From RUG12461 sp045661345 (GTDB lineage: Bacteria; Bacillota; Clostridia; Lachnospirales; Lachnospiraceae): DNA of 64,000 nt. The notes beneath the pieces were generated by a model. It worked only from the letters and a program-made list of their open reading frames with translations, was not told the origin of the DNA and made no database searches. The stretch lies in NCBI GenBank assembly GCA_045661345.1, contig JAZRFM010000027.1, positions 146,890 through 210,889 on the forward strand, read 5' to 3'. Positions 17,220 through 25,207 of this stretch are shown here, in pieces. The position numbers and the translations under genes were made by a program. The first letter of the stretch is position 1. Each line of letters starts with the position of its first letter.

Positions 17220-19265
17220 TTACATCTCAAAGGTAAAGCTGCCGTCGTGGTTTAAGTGGGGGTTGTAGTAAGGATCGCCCTCCGATAGCATCTCCCCCCA
17301 GTTTTTCTTCAGGAAGGTCCGATCCTGTGTGAGATGCAGCTCATGCATGTTCTCCGGAATCCATCCCTGCAGGGGTTCTTTTGTAATCGTCTGGATCACG
17401 TAAGGATTCAGCACCACCTGCATCCCCTTCGCACGGAATCTTAAGGACAGATCGATCCCGAGATAATAAGGATCCGTCAGCGCCTCGCAAAGACCGCCGG
17501 CCATCTCCCATTTTTCTTTTGCGACCATGGCGCCGAACAGGGAAAGGGCGCTGACATTGTGCGCATAATACATCCGCCCCATGTAGCCCGGCGCACTGTA
17601 GTTATTCTTATGCTCGATGGGAAGGGCGATACCGTCCTCGCCGAGACCGATGATATAGCCGGCTTCTTCCACCATCCCGTACACGTCCGTGAGGCGGGAG
17701 CCGGTCAGACCGATCTGCTGCTGCATCTCATACTGCACGAGACGCGAAAGCCACAGCTCGTCCATGATTTCGGTGGCAGCATCCAGAAAGGTCACATAGG
17801 GCGCAGCCGTTTCCTTTACAATCCGGTTCAGAAACTGCGGGAGGTTTTCCTCCTCTTCCTTTCGTTTTACCGTGATCCCGTTTCGTGCAAGAAGGGAAAG
17901 AAACCCCTCCGCTTCCTCCTCCGTACTGCCGCAGTCTGCGATGGTGACGGAAAAGTTCCGGTACTTCGTCCGCCTGTCCAGAGAAGACAAAAGCCGCCCC
18001 AGCTCCTTTGCGGCGTTGTAATGGGTAACCACCAGCATGATCTGCGGCTCCTCCGGCAGGACATACTCCAGCCGGTAATGGGTCGCGCAGATGCAGGAGG
18101 AATGGATCTCGGCCTCCCGTCCAAGCCGTGCTTCGTTGTCATGTACGGCTCTGCGCCCGGCGTCGATGGCATAGGGCTTGGCGCTGATATCCGCGGAAAC
18201 CGACTGGGGATGCACGCGCCAGAAATACAGGATCTCCGGCACATGGGACACCTTTGCGGCAGCTGTCGTCAGACGCAGGATCATATCGTGATCCTGACTC
18301 CCGTCATAGGCATCATTGTAAACACCGTTTTGATCCAGAAGAGATTTCTTAAAGACTATGAGATGGGTGATGTAATTGACCCCGTTCAGATTCTGGGGGG
18401 AATAGGCCGGCTTGAAATGCAGCGTCACAATCTTTTTGATGGAATCCCGCTGGAAGGTCATCTCATCCGTATAGACAAACTCCGCATTGTTTTTTTCTAT
18501 CTCCGTTGCACAGCGGAAAAGCGCTGCGGGATGCAGCATATCGTCGTGATCCATCAGCGCCACGTAATTGCCGGTGGCAAAGGCAAGGCAGGCATTCGTA
18601 TTTCCCGAGATCCCTTCGTTTTTTTCCAGGCGTCTGTAAATAATCCGCTTGTCCCTGGCCGCATACTCCCAAGCGATCCGCTCCACATCCGGATGTGCCT
18701 CATCGCTTCCGTCTCCCATGCAAAGCTCCCAGTTCTGAAAGGTCTGCGCCTGTACAGACTCGATCATATCCCGCAGAAAACGTTCGGGGGTATTGTAAAG
18801 CGGTACGATCACGGAGATTTTGATGTCCTTTGAAAAAACCGTCTGCTCCTGCTCTTTCCGCTCCTCGGCATACAACGCGATGCCCTTCAGAAACCGGCGG
18901 TTCCTGCGCATAATGACGCTTTTGCGGTTTTTCCATTTCACGGCGATCTTGTTTTTTAATTTCACGAAGGCCGTCTTTTTGTCCATGCGCAGGAACAGAA
19001 TCCCCCGCACCTTGATGTTGGCATACAACCGGTAGATGGGGTTGATGAGCTTCCAGTATGGCTTTGTCTTCAGCCGTTTCACGCGGTCACTCTGTCCCGC
19101 GTACAAAGGATTGTAGGAGTCCTTATCGGCGATGCCGGAAAAATCCCTGATCTCCCAGTCGCTGGCAAAGAGCCGCACATCCGCGACCATCTTCAACTCG
19201 TCCTCCGCCATGAGATGACGGGCGTCAATCCATTCTGTTATATCCTGATTTAAGAAACTATCCAT
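17220..19265 (-). CDS. Tandem family 2 glycosyltransferase
   Basis: 681 residues. An N-terminal region of about 80 residues without recognised domain leads into a complete GT2 domain (about 150-370: ISVIVPLYNTP, MDHDDML, FVYTDEMTF, YDGSQDHDMILRL). A second GT2-like domain (about 400-620: MLVVTHYNAA, VTIADCGSTEEE, FLDAATEI) lacks a clear DxD and may be structural or use a different metal site. Such two-domain enzymes often build rhamnan or galactan backbones; that is family knowledge, not shown here. The 3' end is unaccompanied by a clear terminator. ATG at 19265 follows GGAATGAG. Confidence 0.88.
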   Translation of the reverse strand: MDSFLNQDITEWIDARHLMAEDELKMVADVRLFASDWEIRDFSGIADKDSYNPLYAGQSDRVKRLKTKPYWKLINPIYRLYANIKVRGILFLRMDKKTAFVKLKNKIAVKWKNRKSVIMRRNRRFLKGIALYAEERKEQEQTVFSKDIKISVIVPLYNTPERFLRDMIESVQAQTFQNWELCMGDGSDEAHPDVERIAWEYAARDKRIIYRRLEKNEGISGNTNACLAFATGNYVALMDHDDMLHPAALFRCATEIEKNNAEFVYTDEMTFQRDSIKKIVTLHFKPAYSPQNLNGVNYITHLIVFKKSLLDQNGVYNDAYDGSQDHDMILRLTTAAAKVSHVPEILYFWRVHPQSVSADISAKPYAIDAGRRAVHDNEARLGREAEIHSSCICATHYRLEYVLPEEPQIMLVVTHYNAAKELGRLLSSLDRRTKYRNFSVTIADCGSTEEEAEGFLSLLARNGITVKRKEEEENLPQFLNRIVKETAAPYVTFLDAATEIMDELWLSRLVQYEMQQQIGLTGSRLTDVYGMVEEAGYIIGLGEDGIALPIEHKNNYSAPGYMGRMYYAHNVSALSLFGAMVAKEKWEMAGGLCEALTDPYYLGIDLSLRFRAKGMQVVLNPYVIQTITKEPLQGWIPENMHELHLTQDRTFLKKNWGEMLSEGDPYYNPHLNHDGSFTFEM

Positions 19266-19331
19266 TTTCTCATTCCATGTTGATGGGTTCCCGGGGAGAC
19301 AAGCAGAGGCGCCCTGTCTCTACAGGCTCCC

Positions 19332-20186
19332 TTACGGCAGCTGATCGAGCACCTTTTCCGCGATATAAGCCATCCCCTTATCGTTCGGATGCTCCGCGGC
19401 GCCGGTTCCGAGCACGAGATGATCCGTGTCGTCACTGCCTTCCACGGTTTCCCAGTTCCCCTCGCGATACTCGTCATCCTGAATCTCAAAGAGGCTGATA
19501 AAGGGACAGGATGCCTTCTCGCAGGCATGCATTATGGCACTGTCCAGTATGACATTGTCCCAGAAGCATCCGATCAAAACGATCTTGGCCTTGGGCGCCA
19601 TCTCCTTTAGCTGCCGGATCAGATCCCCGTAATCCGCCTCCGCTCTCAGCCGGTAAGCTTCGTCCGCTTCGTCCTCCTCCCGGTCATAGTTGTCACCGAG
19701 CATGATCGTGATGTAGTCCAGATCCTCCGTCACATAGCCCTTCAGATACTTTAACATATCATCGCGGTTATAGGGCGGCTCCTCCCAGATCCGGAAGTTT
19801 AAGACCTGCTCGCTGGCATCGGGATATTTTTCCTCAATCCCTTTGCAGACCAGATGGTAATAGTCGTGGTCCGCATCGGAAGCGGCCATTCCCCATTCGC
19901 CCCACCAGAGATCGTCGATCACGGGGTGCTGTGTGATGGAGTTGCCGATGGCAAGATAGTCAAAGGACGTGTCATTGTCCCCGTTCTGCTCCGCCAGCAG
20001 GGCAGCCTTTGCTTCCTCCGCCTCCGTCCTGAGAGCCGCATTTTCTTCCGCCAGCAGCTGGTTTGTCCTGGCTTCATGCTTTACGATCCCGACGCTGATG
20101 AGAACCGCGGCGAGCAGCGCTCCCAGAATACATAGCGGCAGGATCAGATTCAACAGTGACTTTTTGGGTTTCCCTTTTGATTCCAT
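19332..20186 (-). CDS. SGNH/GDSL hydrolase-like membrane-anchored protein
   Basis: 284 residues: membrane anchor (about 13-35), coiled linker, then an extracytoplasmic SGNH hydrolase fold. Block I reads AIGNSITQH (Ser83), and block V reads AEHPNDKGMAYIA (catalytic-type Asp/His region). An unusual WWGEWGMAA segment follows block I. It is paralogous to the protein at 28505-29515, which shares that WWGxWGMAA signature. Function is probably esterase or acetyl transfer on surface glycan. The gene is on the minus strand opposite a divergent plus-strand acyltransferase 39 bp away. Confidence 0.82.
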   Translation of the reverse strand: MESKGKPKKSLLNLILPLCILGALLAAVLISVGIVKHEARTNQLLAEENAALRTEAEEAKAALLAEQNGDNDTSFDYLAIGNSITQHPVIDDLWWGEWGMAASDADHDYYHLVCKGIEEKYPDASEQVLNFRIWEEPPYNRDDMLKYLKGYVTEDLDYITIMLGDNYDREEDEADEAYRLRAEADYGDLIRQLKEMAPKAKIVLIGCFWDNVILDSAIMHACEKASCPFISLFEIQDDEYREGNWETVEGSDDTDHLVLGTGAAEHPNDKGMAYIAEKVLDQLP

Positions 20187-20225
20187 ATGCGGATATGCTC
20201 CTTGATTTTTTGATTAAAATTTTCT

Positions 20226-21362
20226 ATGATGAATCCTATGAAAAAAGAACGTATCTTAGGATTTGACTTTATCCGCGCAGTTTCCGCGCTGCTCATCATT
20301 TTCTATCATGTGATCCGCCAGTTTGAGATCATTCCCGGGTGGGATCATTTTCCGATATCGTCCCTCGGTCCGAACGGTGACTGGGGACATTTTTCCGTGG
20401 TAGCGCTTTTCTTCATGCTCTCCGCGGCCGCGCTTCTGAAAAACTATCCGAGGCTGGAGAAGAAAGATCTGAAGAGCTTTTACTGGAAGCGGTGGAAAAG
20501 CATCTTCCCCGCTTTTTACCTGGTCTGGATCGTATGCTTCGTCTCCACGGCCATCAAGAACGGTGTCATCACCTGGGGCGGTCAGCCCTATCTGATCCTT
20601 TTGTCCGTCATCGGTGAGGACGGTTACGCCCAGTATCTGGGGCTTGAGCATGATTACTATCTGATCGGCGAATGGTTCCTCGGGGTCATCATTCTCCTGT
20701 ATCTTTTGTATCCATTGCTGCTGTTCCTCTACAGAAAGGTCTTCTGGATCGCCACCGTGGCGATCTTTGCCGCTTTCCTTCTCATGTACCGGGAAACCTT
20801 TTTGACCTATGTCTTTTCGTTCTGGTGCGGGTTTTGCTATCTCCGGTTCCGTGAGAGCCTGCAGAAACGAAAATGGATCGGACTCCTGTCTCTGGGGATC
20901 GCGCTGTTTTTCTTCCTGTTTCCGTTCCCTGTATACTTTGCGGTGCAGTCCACCACCCTCTCCGGGGTATTTTTCTTTCTCTTCCTGGACTGGATCGCGC
21001 CCTTTGTGCTGAAGCTAAAACCCCTGCGCGCCTTTTTCCTCTATACCTCCGGGCTCTCCTATGAGCTCTTCCTCGTGCATCACCGGATCATCTTTTCGAT
21101 CTCCGGTTATCTCACCGCAACCATCGGGACGAACTTCACGGTTCCGCAGCAGTGGTGTTTTCTGGCGGGGGTATTTCTGATTTCGTTTTTCCTGGCGCAG
21201 GCGGTGTCTCTGCTGATAAAGCATTACACTTCCTTTTTTTCCCGCGTGTTTTTTTCTCGCGGATCAGGTAAAGGGGACGCCCCTTCGTCTCCAGATACGT
21301 CTTCGCCAGATACTGCCCCAGAATCCCGATGCAAAGAAGCTGCACCCCGGAAACCATCATGA
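20226..21362 (+). CDS. Acyltransferase-3 family membrane protein
   Basis: 378 residues, about ten membrane helices. It opens ILGFDFIRAVSALLIIFYHV, the conserved acyltransferase-3 entry with catalytic-type His, and has the later FLVHHRIIF motif. Predicted to O-acylate surface glycan. It is on the plus strand among minus-strand glycan genes. No good ribosome-binding site precedes the ATG at 20226 (A/T-rich), so expression may be weak or the start may be a nearby in-frame ATG (two follow within 6 codons). The last ~50 residues overlap the convergent glycosyltransferase gene and are low-complexity Ser/Pro/Asp/Lys, unlike the family end. Confidence 0.85.
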   Translation: MMNPMKKERILGFDFIRAVSALLIIFYHVIRQFEIIPGWDHFPISSLGPNGDWGHFSVVALFFMLSAAALLKNYPRLEKKDLKSFYWKRWKSIFPAFYLVWIVCFVSTAIKNGVITWGGQPYLILLSVIGEDGYAQYLGLEHDYYLIGEWFLGVIILLYLLYPLLLFLYRKVFWIATVAIFAAFLLMYRETFLTYVFSFWCGFCYLRFRESLQKRKWIGLLSLGIALFFFLFPFPVYFAVQSTTLSGVFFFLFLDWIAPFVLKLKPLRAFFLYTSGLSYELFLVHHRIIFSISGYLTATIGTNFTVPQQWCFLAGVFLISFFLAQAVSLLIKHYTSFFSRVFFSRGSGKGDAPSSPDTSSPDTAPESRCKEAAPRKPS

Positions 21363-22194
21363 TGAGACAGACCATGGAGGGCCACCCTGATGTCGGATCT
21401 CCGAACACCAGCGTCTTAATGATGATAAAGATGATCAGGAAAAAAGCCACGCCGCAGAACGCGGATCCGATCACGGAGGAAACCACAAGGGGTGTGGTGG
21501 AGAAAGAAAAAATCCCTTCCATCGCATAAAAAAACAGCTTTCCGAAGGACCACTTGGTCTCTCCCGCCGCCCGTTCGCGGTTCTCAAACTCCAGCCACTT
21601 CCGCCGGAAACCGACCCATCCGGAAATACCCTTGTAAAAGCGGTTGTATTCCCCCAGGGAAAGAATCGCTTCCTTCACCTTCCGGTTCATCATCTGGTAA
21701 TCTCTGGCACCGTCCGCCAGATCGACGGCGCTCATCCTGCGCATCATCCCGTAAAACCTGCGGGCAAAAAAAGAGCGGATCTTCGGCTCGCCCTTTCTGG
21801 AGACCCTCCGGCTGCAGACGATATCGACTTCTCCGGAAGCGAGGAGCGCATACATCTCCGGCAAAAGCTCCGGCGGATCCTGCAGATCCACATCCATGAC
21901 TGCGGTAAATTTCCCTTTTGCATGGGAAAGTCCCGCGTAGATCGCGGCTTCCTTCCCGAAATTTCTGGAGAAAGAAAGGTAATGCACCTCCGAATCCTTT
22001 GCGGATAAAGCCTTTATCACAGATAACGTCTTGTCTTCGGATCCGTCATCCACGAACAGGTACTCCAGGCTCACCGGCCCTTTTCCTCCCGCGCCGATCT
22101 GATCTCTCAGCTCTTCGATCGCCCTGTAAAAAATCTCCACCACCGGTTCTTCGTTATAGACCGGTACCACGATGGTCAGATCAACCTTTGCCAT
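21136..22194 (-). CDS. GtrB-like polyprenyl-phosphate glycosyltransferase
   Basis: 352 residues. GT2 domain with TIVVPVYNEE, FVDDGSEDKT and the DxD segment VMDVDLQDPP, then two membrane helices (about 225-290). This is the architecture of enzymes that load a sugar onto undecaprenyl phosphate for transfer outside the membrane. The family normally ends shortly after RPLYLIREKK; here about 40 extra low-complexity residues follow because the ORF runs through 227 bp of the convergent acyltransferase gene. ATG at 22194 follows GGGGAGAGG. A 17-bp-spaced promoter lies at 22236-22264. Confidence 0.9.
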   Translation of the reverse strand: MAKVDLTIVVPVYNEEPVVEIFYRAIEELRDQIGAGGKGPVSLEYLFVDDGSEDKTLSVIKALSAKDSEVHYLSFSRNFGKEAAIYAGLSHAKGKFTAVMDVDLQDPPELLPEMYALLASGEVDIVCSRRVSRKGEPKIRSFFARRFYGMMRRMSAVDLADGARDYQMMNRKVKEAILSLGEYNRFYKGISGWVGFRRKWLEFENRERAAGETKWSFGKLFFYAMEGIFSFSTTPLVVSSVIGSAFCGVAFFLIIFIIIKTLVFGDPTSGWPSMVCLIMMVSGVQLLCIGILGQYLAKTYLETKGRPLYLIREKKTRGKKRKCNALSAETPPAPGKTKSEIPPPENTTAAEP

Positions 22195-22235
22195 GCCCTC
22201 TCCCCGGCGCGCAACGGTATGCGCACTTCTCCTTA

Positions 22236-22264
22236 AGTATATCTATTCTGCCCGCAATCCGCAA
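22236..22264 (-). promoter_or_regulatory. Promoter of the GtrB-like gene
   Basis: TTGCGG (22259-22264) and TATACT (22236-22241), 17-bp spacer, minus strand, about 45 bp before the ATG at 22194. Confidence 0.65.
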
Positions 22265-22321
22265 TCCGATTAAATCCATATTTAATATACTGTCTTTTGT
22301 TGATACTTTTCAAAAAAAGAC

Positions 22322-22350
22322 TGGATTTTTTCAGATAATTCCTATATAAT
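22322..22350 (+). promoter_or_regulatory. Promoter of the 307-aa gene
   Basis: TGGATT (22322-22327) and TATAAT (22345-22350) with a 17-bp spacer, in an A/T-rich stretch. It leaves an approximately 90-nt leader to the ATG at 22446. Confidence 0.55.
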
Positions 22351-22445
22351 ATATAAAAGCTATGTCGTCCTGTCGTAAAACACCGCGCGCAAGCACGTTC
22401 ATAGCTTCTCCATGATGGCTTGTTTTCAGGAAAGAAGGGATTCTT

Positions 22446-23369
22446 ATGGCAGATGTAAACATGAACGGATTCACCCCCGTCACACAGCCGGTTCAGACAC
22501 AGACCACTCTCCGTCCGGATCAGGCGCAAAATGATCAGAAGACACAGGCAGACCGTGGAAAGGCCCCGGAGAAAGCGCTGGAAAATGTGGTATCCGTTTC
22601 CAAGGACGGCGACACCGTACAGGCCAGCCCCGACGGCGTGGACAAACTGACAGAGGAGTCTTCTGTCAAGGTTACTGCCGGTGACAGGGATGCCGCGAAA
22701 GCGGTCTGGAAGGAAGATGATTTCCGCACGGAGGATGCGGACGCACGCGCCAAAGAAACCGGCGGTCAGACACAGGCAGGACAGATCGACCGCGCGCAGG
22801 ACACAGCGGATCGCAACAGGGACGAAGCCAGCCGTGTCGATGCCGCAGATGACCGTGCCAGAGAAGCCAGAGACCGCGCCAGTGAAAAGAATGAAACTAA
22901 CGCGCTGGAGCGCCTGAAGGAATCACAGGAGAAGCGCACGGAGCTGATCAAGGCGGCGCAGGAAGCACAGGAGAAGCGTGCGGAAGCATTGAAAGCGGCT
23001 CCCGAGAAGCAGGAGGCTTCCGAGCCGGTACGGGTAGACGTGGGCGAAGACTCCCCGGACCGCAAGGTCAACACCTATGCCGGGATCAGTGATCAGCAGC
23101 TCTCCGAGATGTACCGCGAGGGCGAGATCAGCAAATACTCCTACGATAAAGAGATTTCCGCCAGAGAACAGCGTGCGGAAGAGATGAAGGAAAACAATTC
23201 CGCTCTGAACGAGGAGATGGCAGCCGAAGCGGGTATTGCAAACCGCACCCTGCAGAACTTCAACGCCATTGAGAGTGCCTACACCAAGGAGCAGACCATT
23301 GAGGAAGCCCGGGAGGCGACCCAGCGTCTGGAGGCCATGGACACCGTCCAGAAGATCATGACACAGTAG
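22446..23369 (+). CDS. Charged coiled-coil protein, unknown (307 aa)
   Basis: No family recognised. A Gln/Pro/Thr-rich N-terminus (NGFTPVTQPVQTQTT) leads into a long, highly charged Ala/Glu/Lys/Arg/Gln-rich helical region (about 30-200) and a second helical region (215-307, ISDQQLSEMYREGEISKYSYD). There is no signal peptide, membrane helix or Cys. Composition and lack of hydrophobic core suggest an extended cytoplasmic or intrinsically flexible protein. It has its own promoter, an AGGAAAGAAGGG ribosome-binding site and a strong terminator, so it is monocistronic and well-bounded. Confidence 0.75.
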   Translation: MADVNMNGFTPVTQPVQTQTTLRPDQAQNDQKTQADRGKAPEKALENVVSVSKDGDTVQASPDGVDKLTEESSVKVTAGDRDAAKAVWKEDDFRTEDADARAKETGGQTQAGQIDRAQDTADRNRDEASRVDAADDRAREARDRASEKNETNALERLKESQEKRTELIKAAQEAQEKRAEALKAAPEKQEASEPVRVDVGEDSPDRKVNTYAGISDQQLSEMYREGEISKYSYDKEISAREQRAEEMKENNSALNEEMAAEAGIANRTLQNFNAIESAYTKEQTIEEAREATQRLEAMDTVQKIMTQ

Positions 23370-23384
23370 AACTCTTACCAAACG

Positions 23385-23414
23385 AAAGACCATGCATTTT
23401 GCATGGTCTTTTTT
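23385..23414 (+). terminator. Terminator of the 307-aa gene
   Basis: AAGACCATGC / GCATGGTCTT stem, loop ATTTT, then T6. Starts 16 bp past the stop codon. Confidence 0.92.
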
Positions 23415-23473
23415 GGTGCCTGTCTTTTTCATGTCTATCTTCCTGCAGCAAAAGGTCAGTCAGCGATTTTCAC

Positions 23474-23701
23474 TATGTGGATTTCCATGAAACTGATGCT
23501 CACTGTATTCGGGGCCTGGATTCTCTAGACATTTGAGCAAGGTTTCCAGCATCATCCGCAACCGGTCGCAACAGCCCTTCCATGGGCCGATGCGACCTGG
23601 CTTCGCCATCCGGGCGAAGCCTCGCTGGACTATGAAACAAACGTCAAGAGAATCCATGCCCCTCATAACGTTCGCACTTATTTCCATGGAAATCCACATA
23701 T
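23474..23701. repeat. Multi-branched foldback element
   Basis: The ~228-bp stretch between convergent genes folds on itself. Outer arms TATGTGGATTTCCATG (23474-23489) and CATGGAAATCCACATA (23685-23700) pair fully. Further in, GGGGCCTGGATTCTCTAGAC (23511-23530) pairs with a segment inside 23641-23662. Two hairpins sit inside: GGTCGCA/TGCGACC (23564-23597, with inner GCCC/GGGC) and GGCTTCGCC/GGCGAAGCC (23599-23621, loop ATCC). The GGATTCTCT arm recurs in the repeats at 34.5 and 47.5 kb. Open frames crossing it are a by-product of the symmetry. It could be a structured RNA, a MITE-like element, or a large convergent terminator region. Confidence 0.75.
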
Positions 23702-23735
23702 GGGAAGAATATGCCCCCTTTTGCTGCAGGAAGCA

Positions 23736-24857
23736 TTACTGGAAATAACGCCAGGACAGGAAATAGCTGAGATAACGCTCGGCGATCTCCATCACGAAGA
23801 TGTCGGGCTGCTCGCGTTCGAAGACTTCGTCCTGGGTTGCGAAGATGAAAGAATGGTCGCGACGTTCGGAAACGGTCTCTTTGAAATGACGCGCGAAATA
23901 TGGGAGCGCCTGCTCGCCGAAGGAATCGCGGATAAAGAGGACCTTCCGGGGATCCGCGTTTTCATTATCTGAAATGTAACGCACAGTACCGAATTCCGCC
24001 TCTTCCAGAAGCGTCGCCTCTTCCCACGCCGGATCCTCGATATCATATCCCTCGTCATCATGAAGAAATGCGCGGATACAAAGCAGATCCGCGAGATCGT
24101 ATTCAGATTTGTTGTTTTCCGTCAAGGTCAGCTCCCACAGGGATGAGGAGGGCATGCCCATGGCATCCAGCAGCTGCTTCACGCCGACGTAAGCCCCCAG
24201 ATCATTCCAGTGGGTGTCATAGTGATAGTACAGCATCTGGTCTTCATATTCTTCCTTTTGTACCAGCAGTTCCGGCAGAGGATAGATGACATTGAGATCC
24301 GTGTTTTCCGACAGGAACTGCATCAGCCCGGATGCCCTGGAGTAGTTCGGGCCGAGAATATAATCCGGCATATTTTCGCTGTAGACATGATCCTTGTCCG
24401 GGACGATCAGAATCCAGAACTCGCAGCCCTTCTCATTCAGGATACGCGCGGTCTCCAGCAGGTTATTCGTCACCTGTGCCAGATGATCCGGTGAAAAGTA
24501 GGCAAACCCTTTATAATCCATTACGTTTGTGCCGTCATTGGGATCATTGTAAAACATAAAGTTGTTCTTTCCCAGCAATACGCGGCTCGATGCGGAATCA
24601 GCAAAAATTCTGTACAGCCCGTAGTTGTTCAGCGCCACCATCTGATTCCGGAAGGGCATATTCTCATTGTAATAGGCCGTCAGACTGCCGGGATAGTATT
24701 CATAGGTCTCCTTCGTCAGCATTGGAAACCCCATCTTCGCCTTGTTTTCGTAATCCATCTCGGGCAGCTTATCCCTGACCGCGAAAAAGAGGATCGTCGG
24801 CGCGATCAGAAAGCATATAAACATGATTCTCCATGCAAGGGCACGTTTTGTACTCAT
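23736..24857 (-). CDS. AlgX/AlgJ-like (DHHW) acetyltransferase-type protein
   Basis: 373 residues: one N-terminal membrane helix (about 9-27), then an extracytoplasmic SGNH-like domain. The catalytic-type DTH triad motif is at 214-216 (YHYDTHWNDLG), and the nucleophile segment is RDSFGEQ (Ser312). This family works with an MBOAT protein to O-acetylate exported polysaccharide, as AlgJ/AlgX do with AlgI in alginate. The MBOAT gene lies immediately upstream at 25208-26611. The ATG at 24857 is preferred because AAGGATG is spaced correctly; an alternative in-frame ATG is 9 bp upstream, and the far upstream start would run into tandem repeats. Confidence 0.85.
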   Translation of the reverse strand: MSTKRALAWRIMFICFLIAPTILFFAVRDKLPEMDYENKAKMGFPMLTKETYEYYPGSLTAYYNENMPFRNQMVALNNYGLYRIFADSASSRVLLGKNNFMFYNDPNDGTNVMDYKGFAYFSPDHLAQVTNNLLETARILNEKGCEFWILIVPDKDHVYSENMPDYILGPNYSRASGLMQFLSENTDLNVIYPLPELLVQKEEYEDQMLYYHYDTHWNDLGAYVGVKQLLDAMGMPSSSLWELTLTENNKSEYDLADLLCIRAFLHDDEGYDIEDPAWEEATLLEEAEFGTVRYISDNENADPRKVLFIRDSFGEQALPYFARHFKETVSERRDHSFIFATQDEVFEREQPDIFVMEIAERYLSYFLSWRYFQ

Positions 24858-24986
24858 ACCAGTCATCCTTATGATTTTTTGCAGTTCCCTCTGCCTACGC
24901 CTGCAGAGTTCCGTCGGCGGAGCCGCCGTCACTGGAGTCGCCGCCTGGGCTGTCAGGGTTCCCTCGCAGGAACGCTCCCGCTCTAT

Positions 24987-25043
24987 GGAAAACGCAGCGG
25001 TTCTAAATGAGTAAAGAACACTCATTAAGAACCGGCGTTTTCC
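24987..25043. repeat. Long inverted repeat (hairpin)
   Basis: Arms GGAAAACGCAGCGGTTCTAA... (24987-25012) and its near-complement (25020-25043) form a stem of about 24 bp around a 7-base loop, with one small bulge and one mismatch. It lies in the gene-free stretch 24858-25207. No T-tract follows on either strand, so a simple terminator is unlikely. Confidence 0.8.
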
Positions 25044-25052
25044 GAGGTCCTG

Positions 25053-25200
25053 CTCCGGAACCCTGCCAATCCAAACGGCTCCGAAATCTTGCCAGTGGCA
25101 CCCTGCCGACCCAGGCGTCTCCGAAATCTTGCCAGCGGAACCCTGCCGACCCAGACAGCTCCGAAATCTTGCCAGCGGAACCCTGCCGACCCAGACGGCG
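25053..25200. repeat. 40-bp tandem repeat, about 3.7 copies
   Basis: Units beginning CCGAAATCTTGCCAG start at 25081, 25121 and 25161, exactly 40 bp apart, preceded by a partial unit from 25053. The two distal units are nearly identical. Since 40 is not a multiple of 3, it is not a coding repeat. It begins 7 bp after the MBOAT stop codon at 25208. Confidence 0.92.
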
Positions 25201-25207
25201 ACTACGT

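Noticed and set aside
15246..17255. 669-codon open frame opposite the glycosyltransferase
   Set aside because: Mirror of a strong GT2 gene; Arg/His/Leu-rich composition typical of antisense frames in GC-rich sequence.
23460..23732. Short open frames across the foldback element
   Set aside because: They exist on both strands as a consequence of the inverted symmetry and have no ribosome-binding sites.
25053..25200. CRISPR-like array at the tandem repeats
   Set aside because: Units are head-to-tail with no unique spacers and no cas genes nearby.
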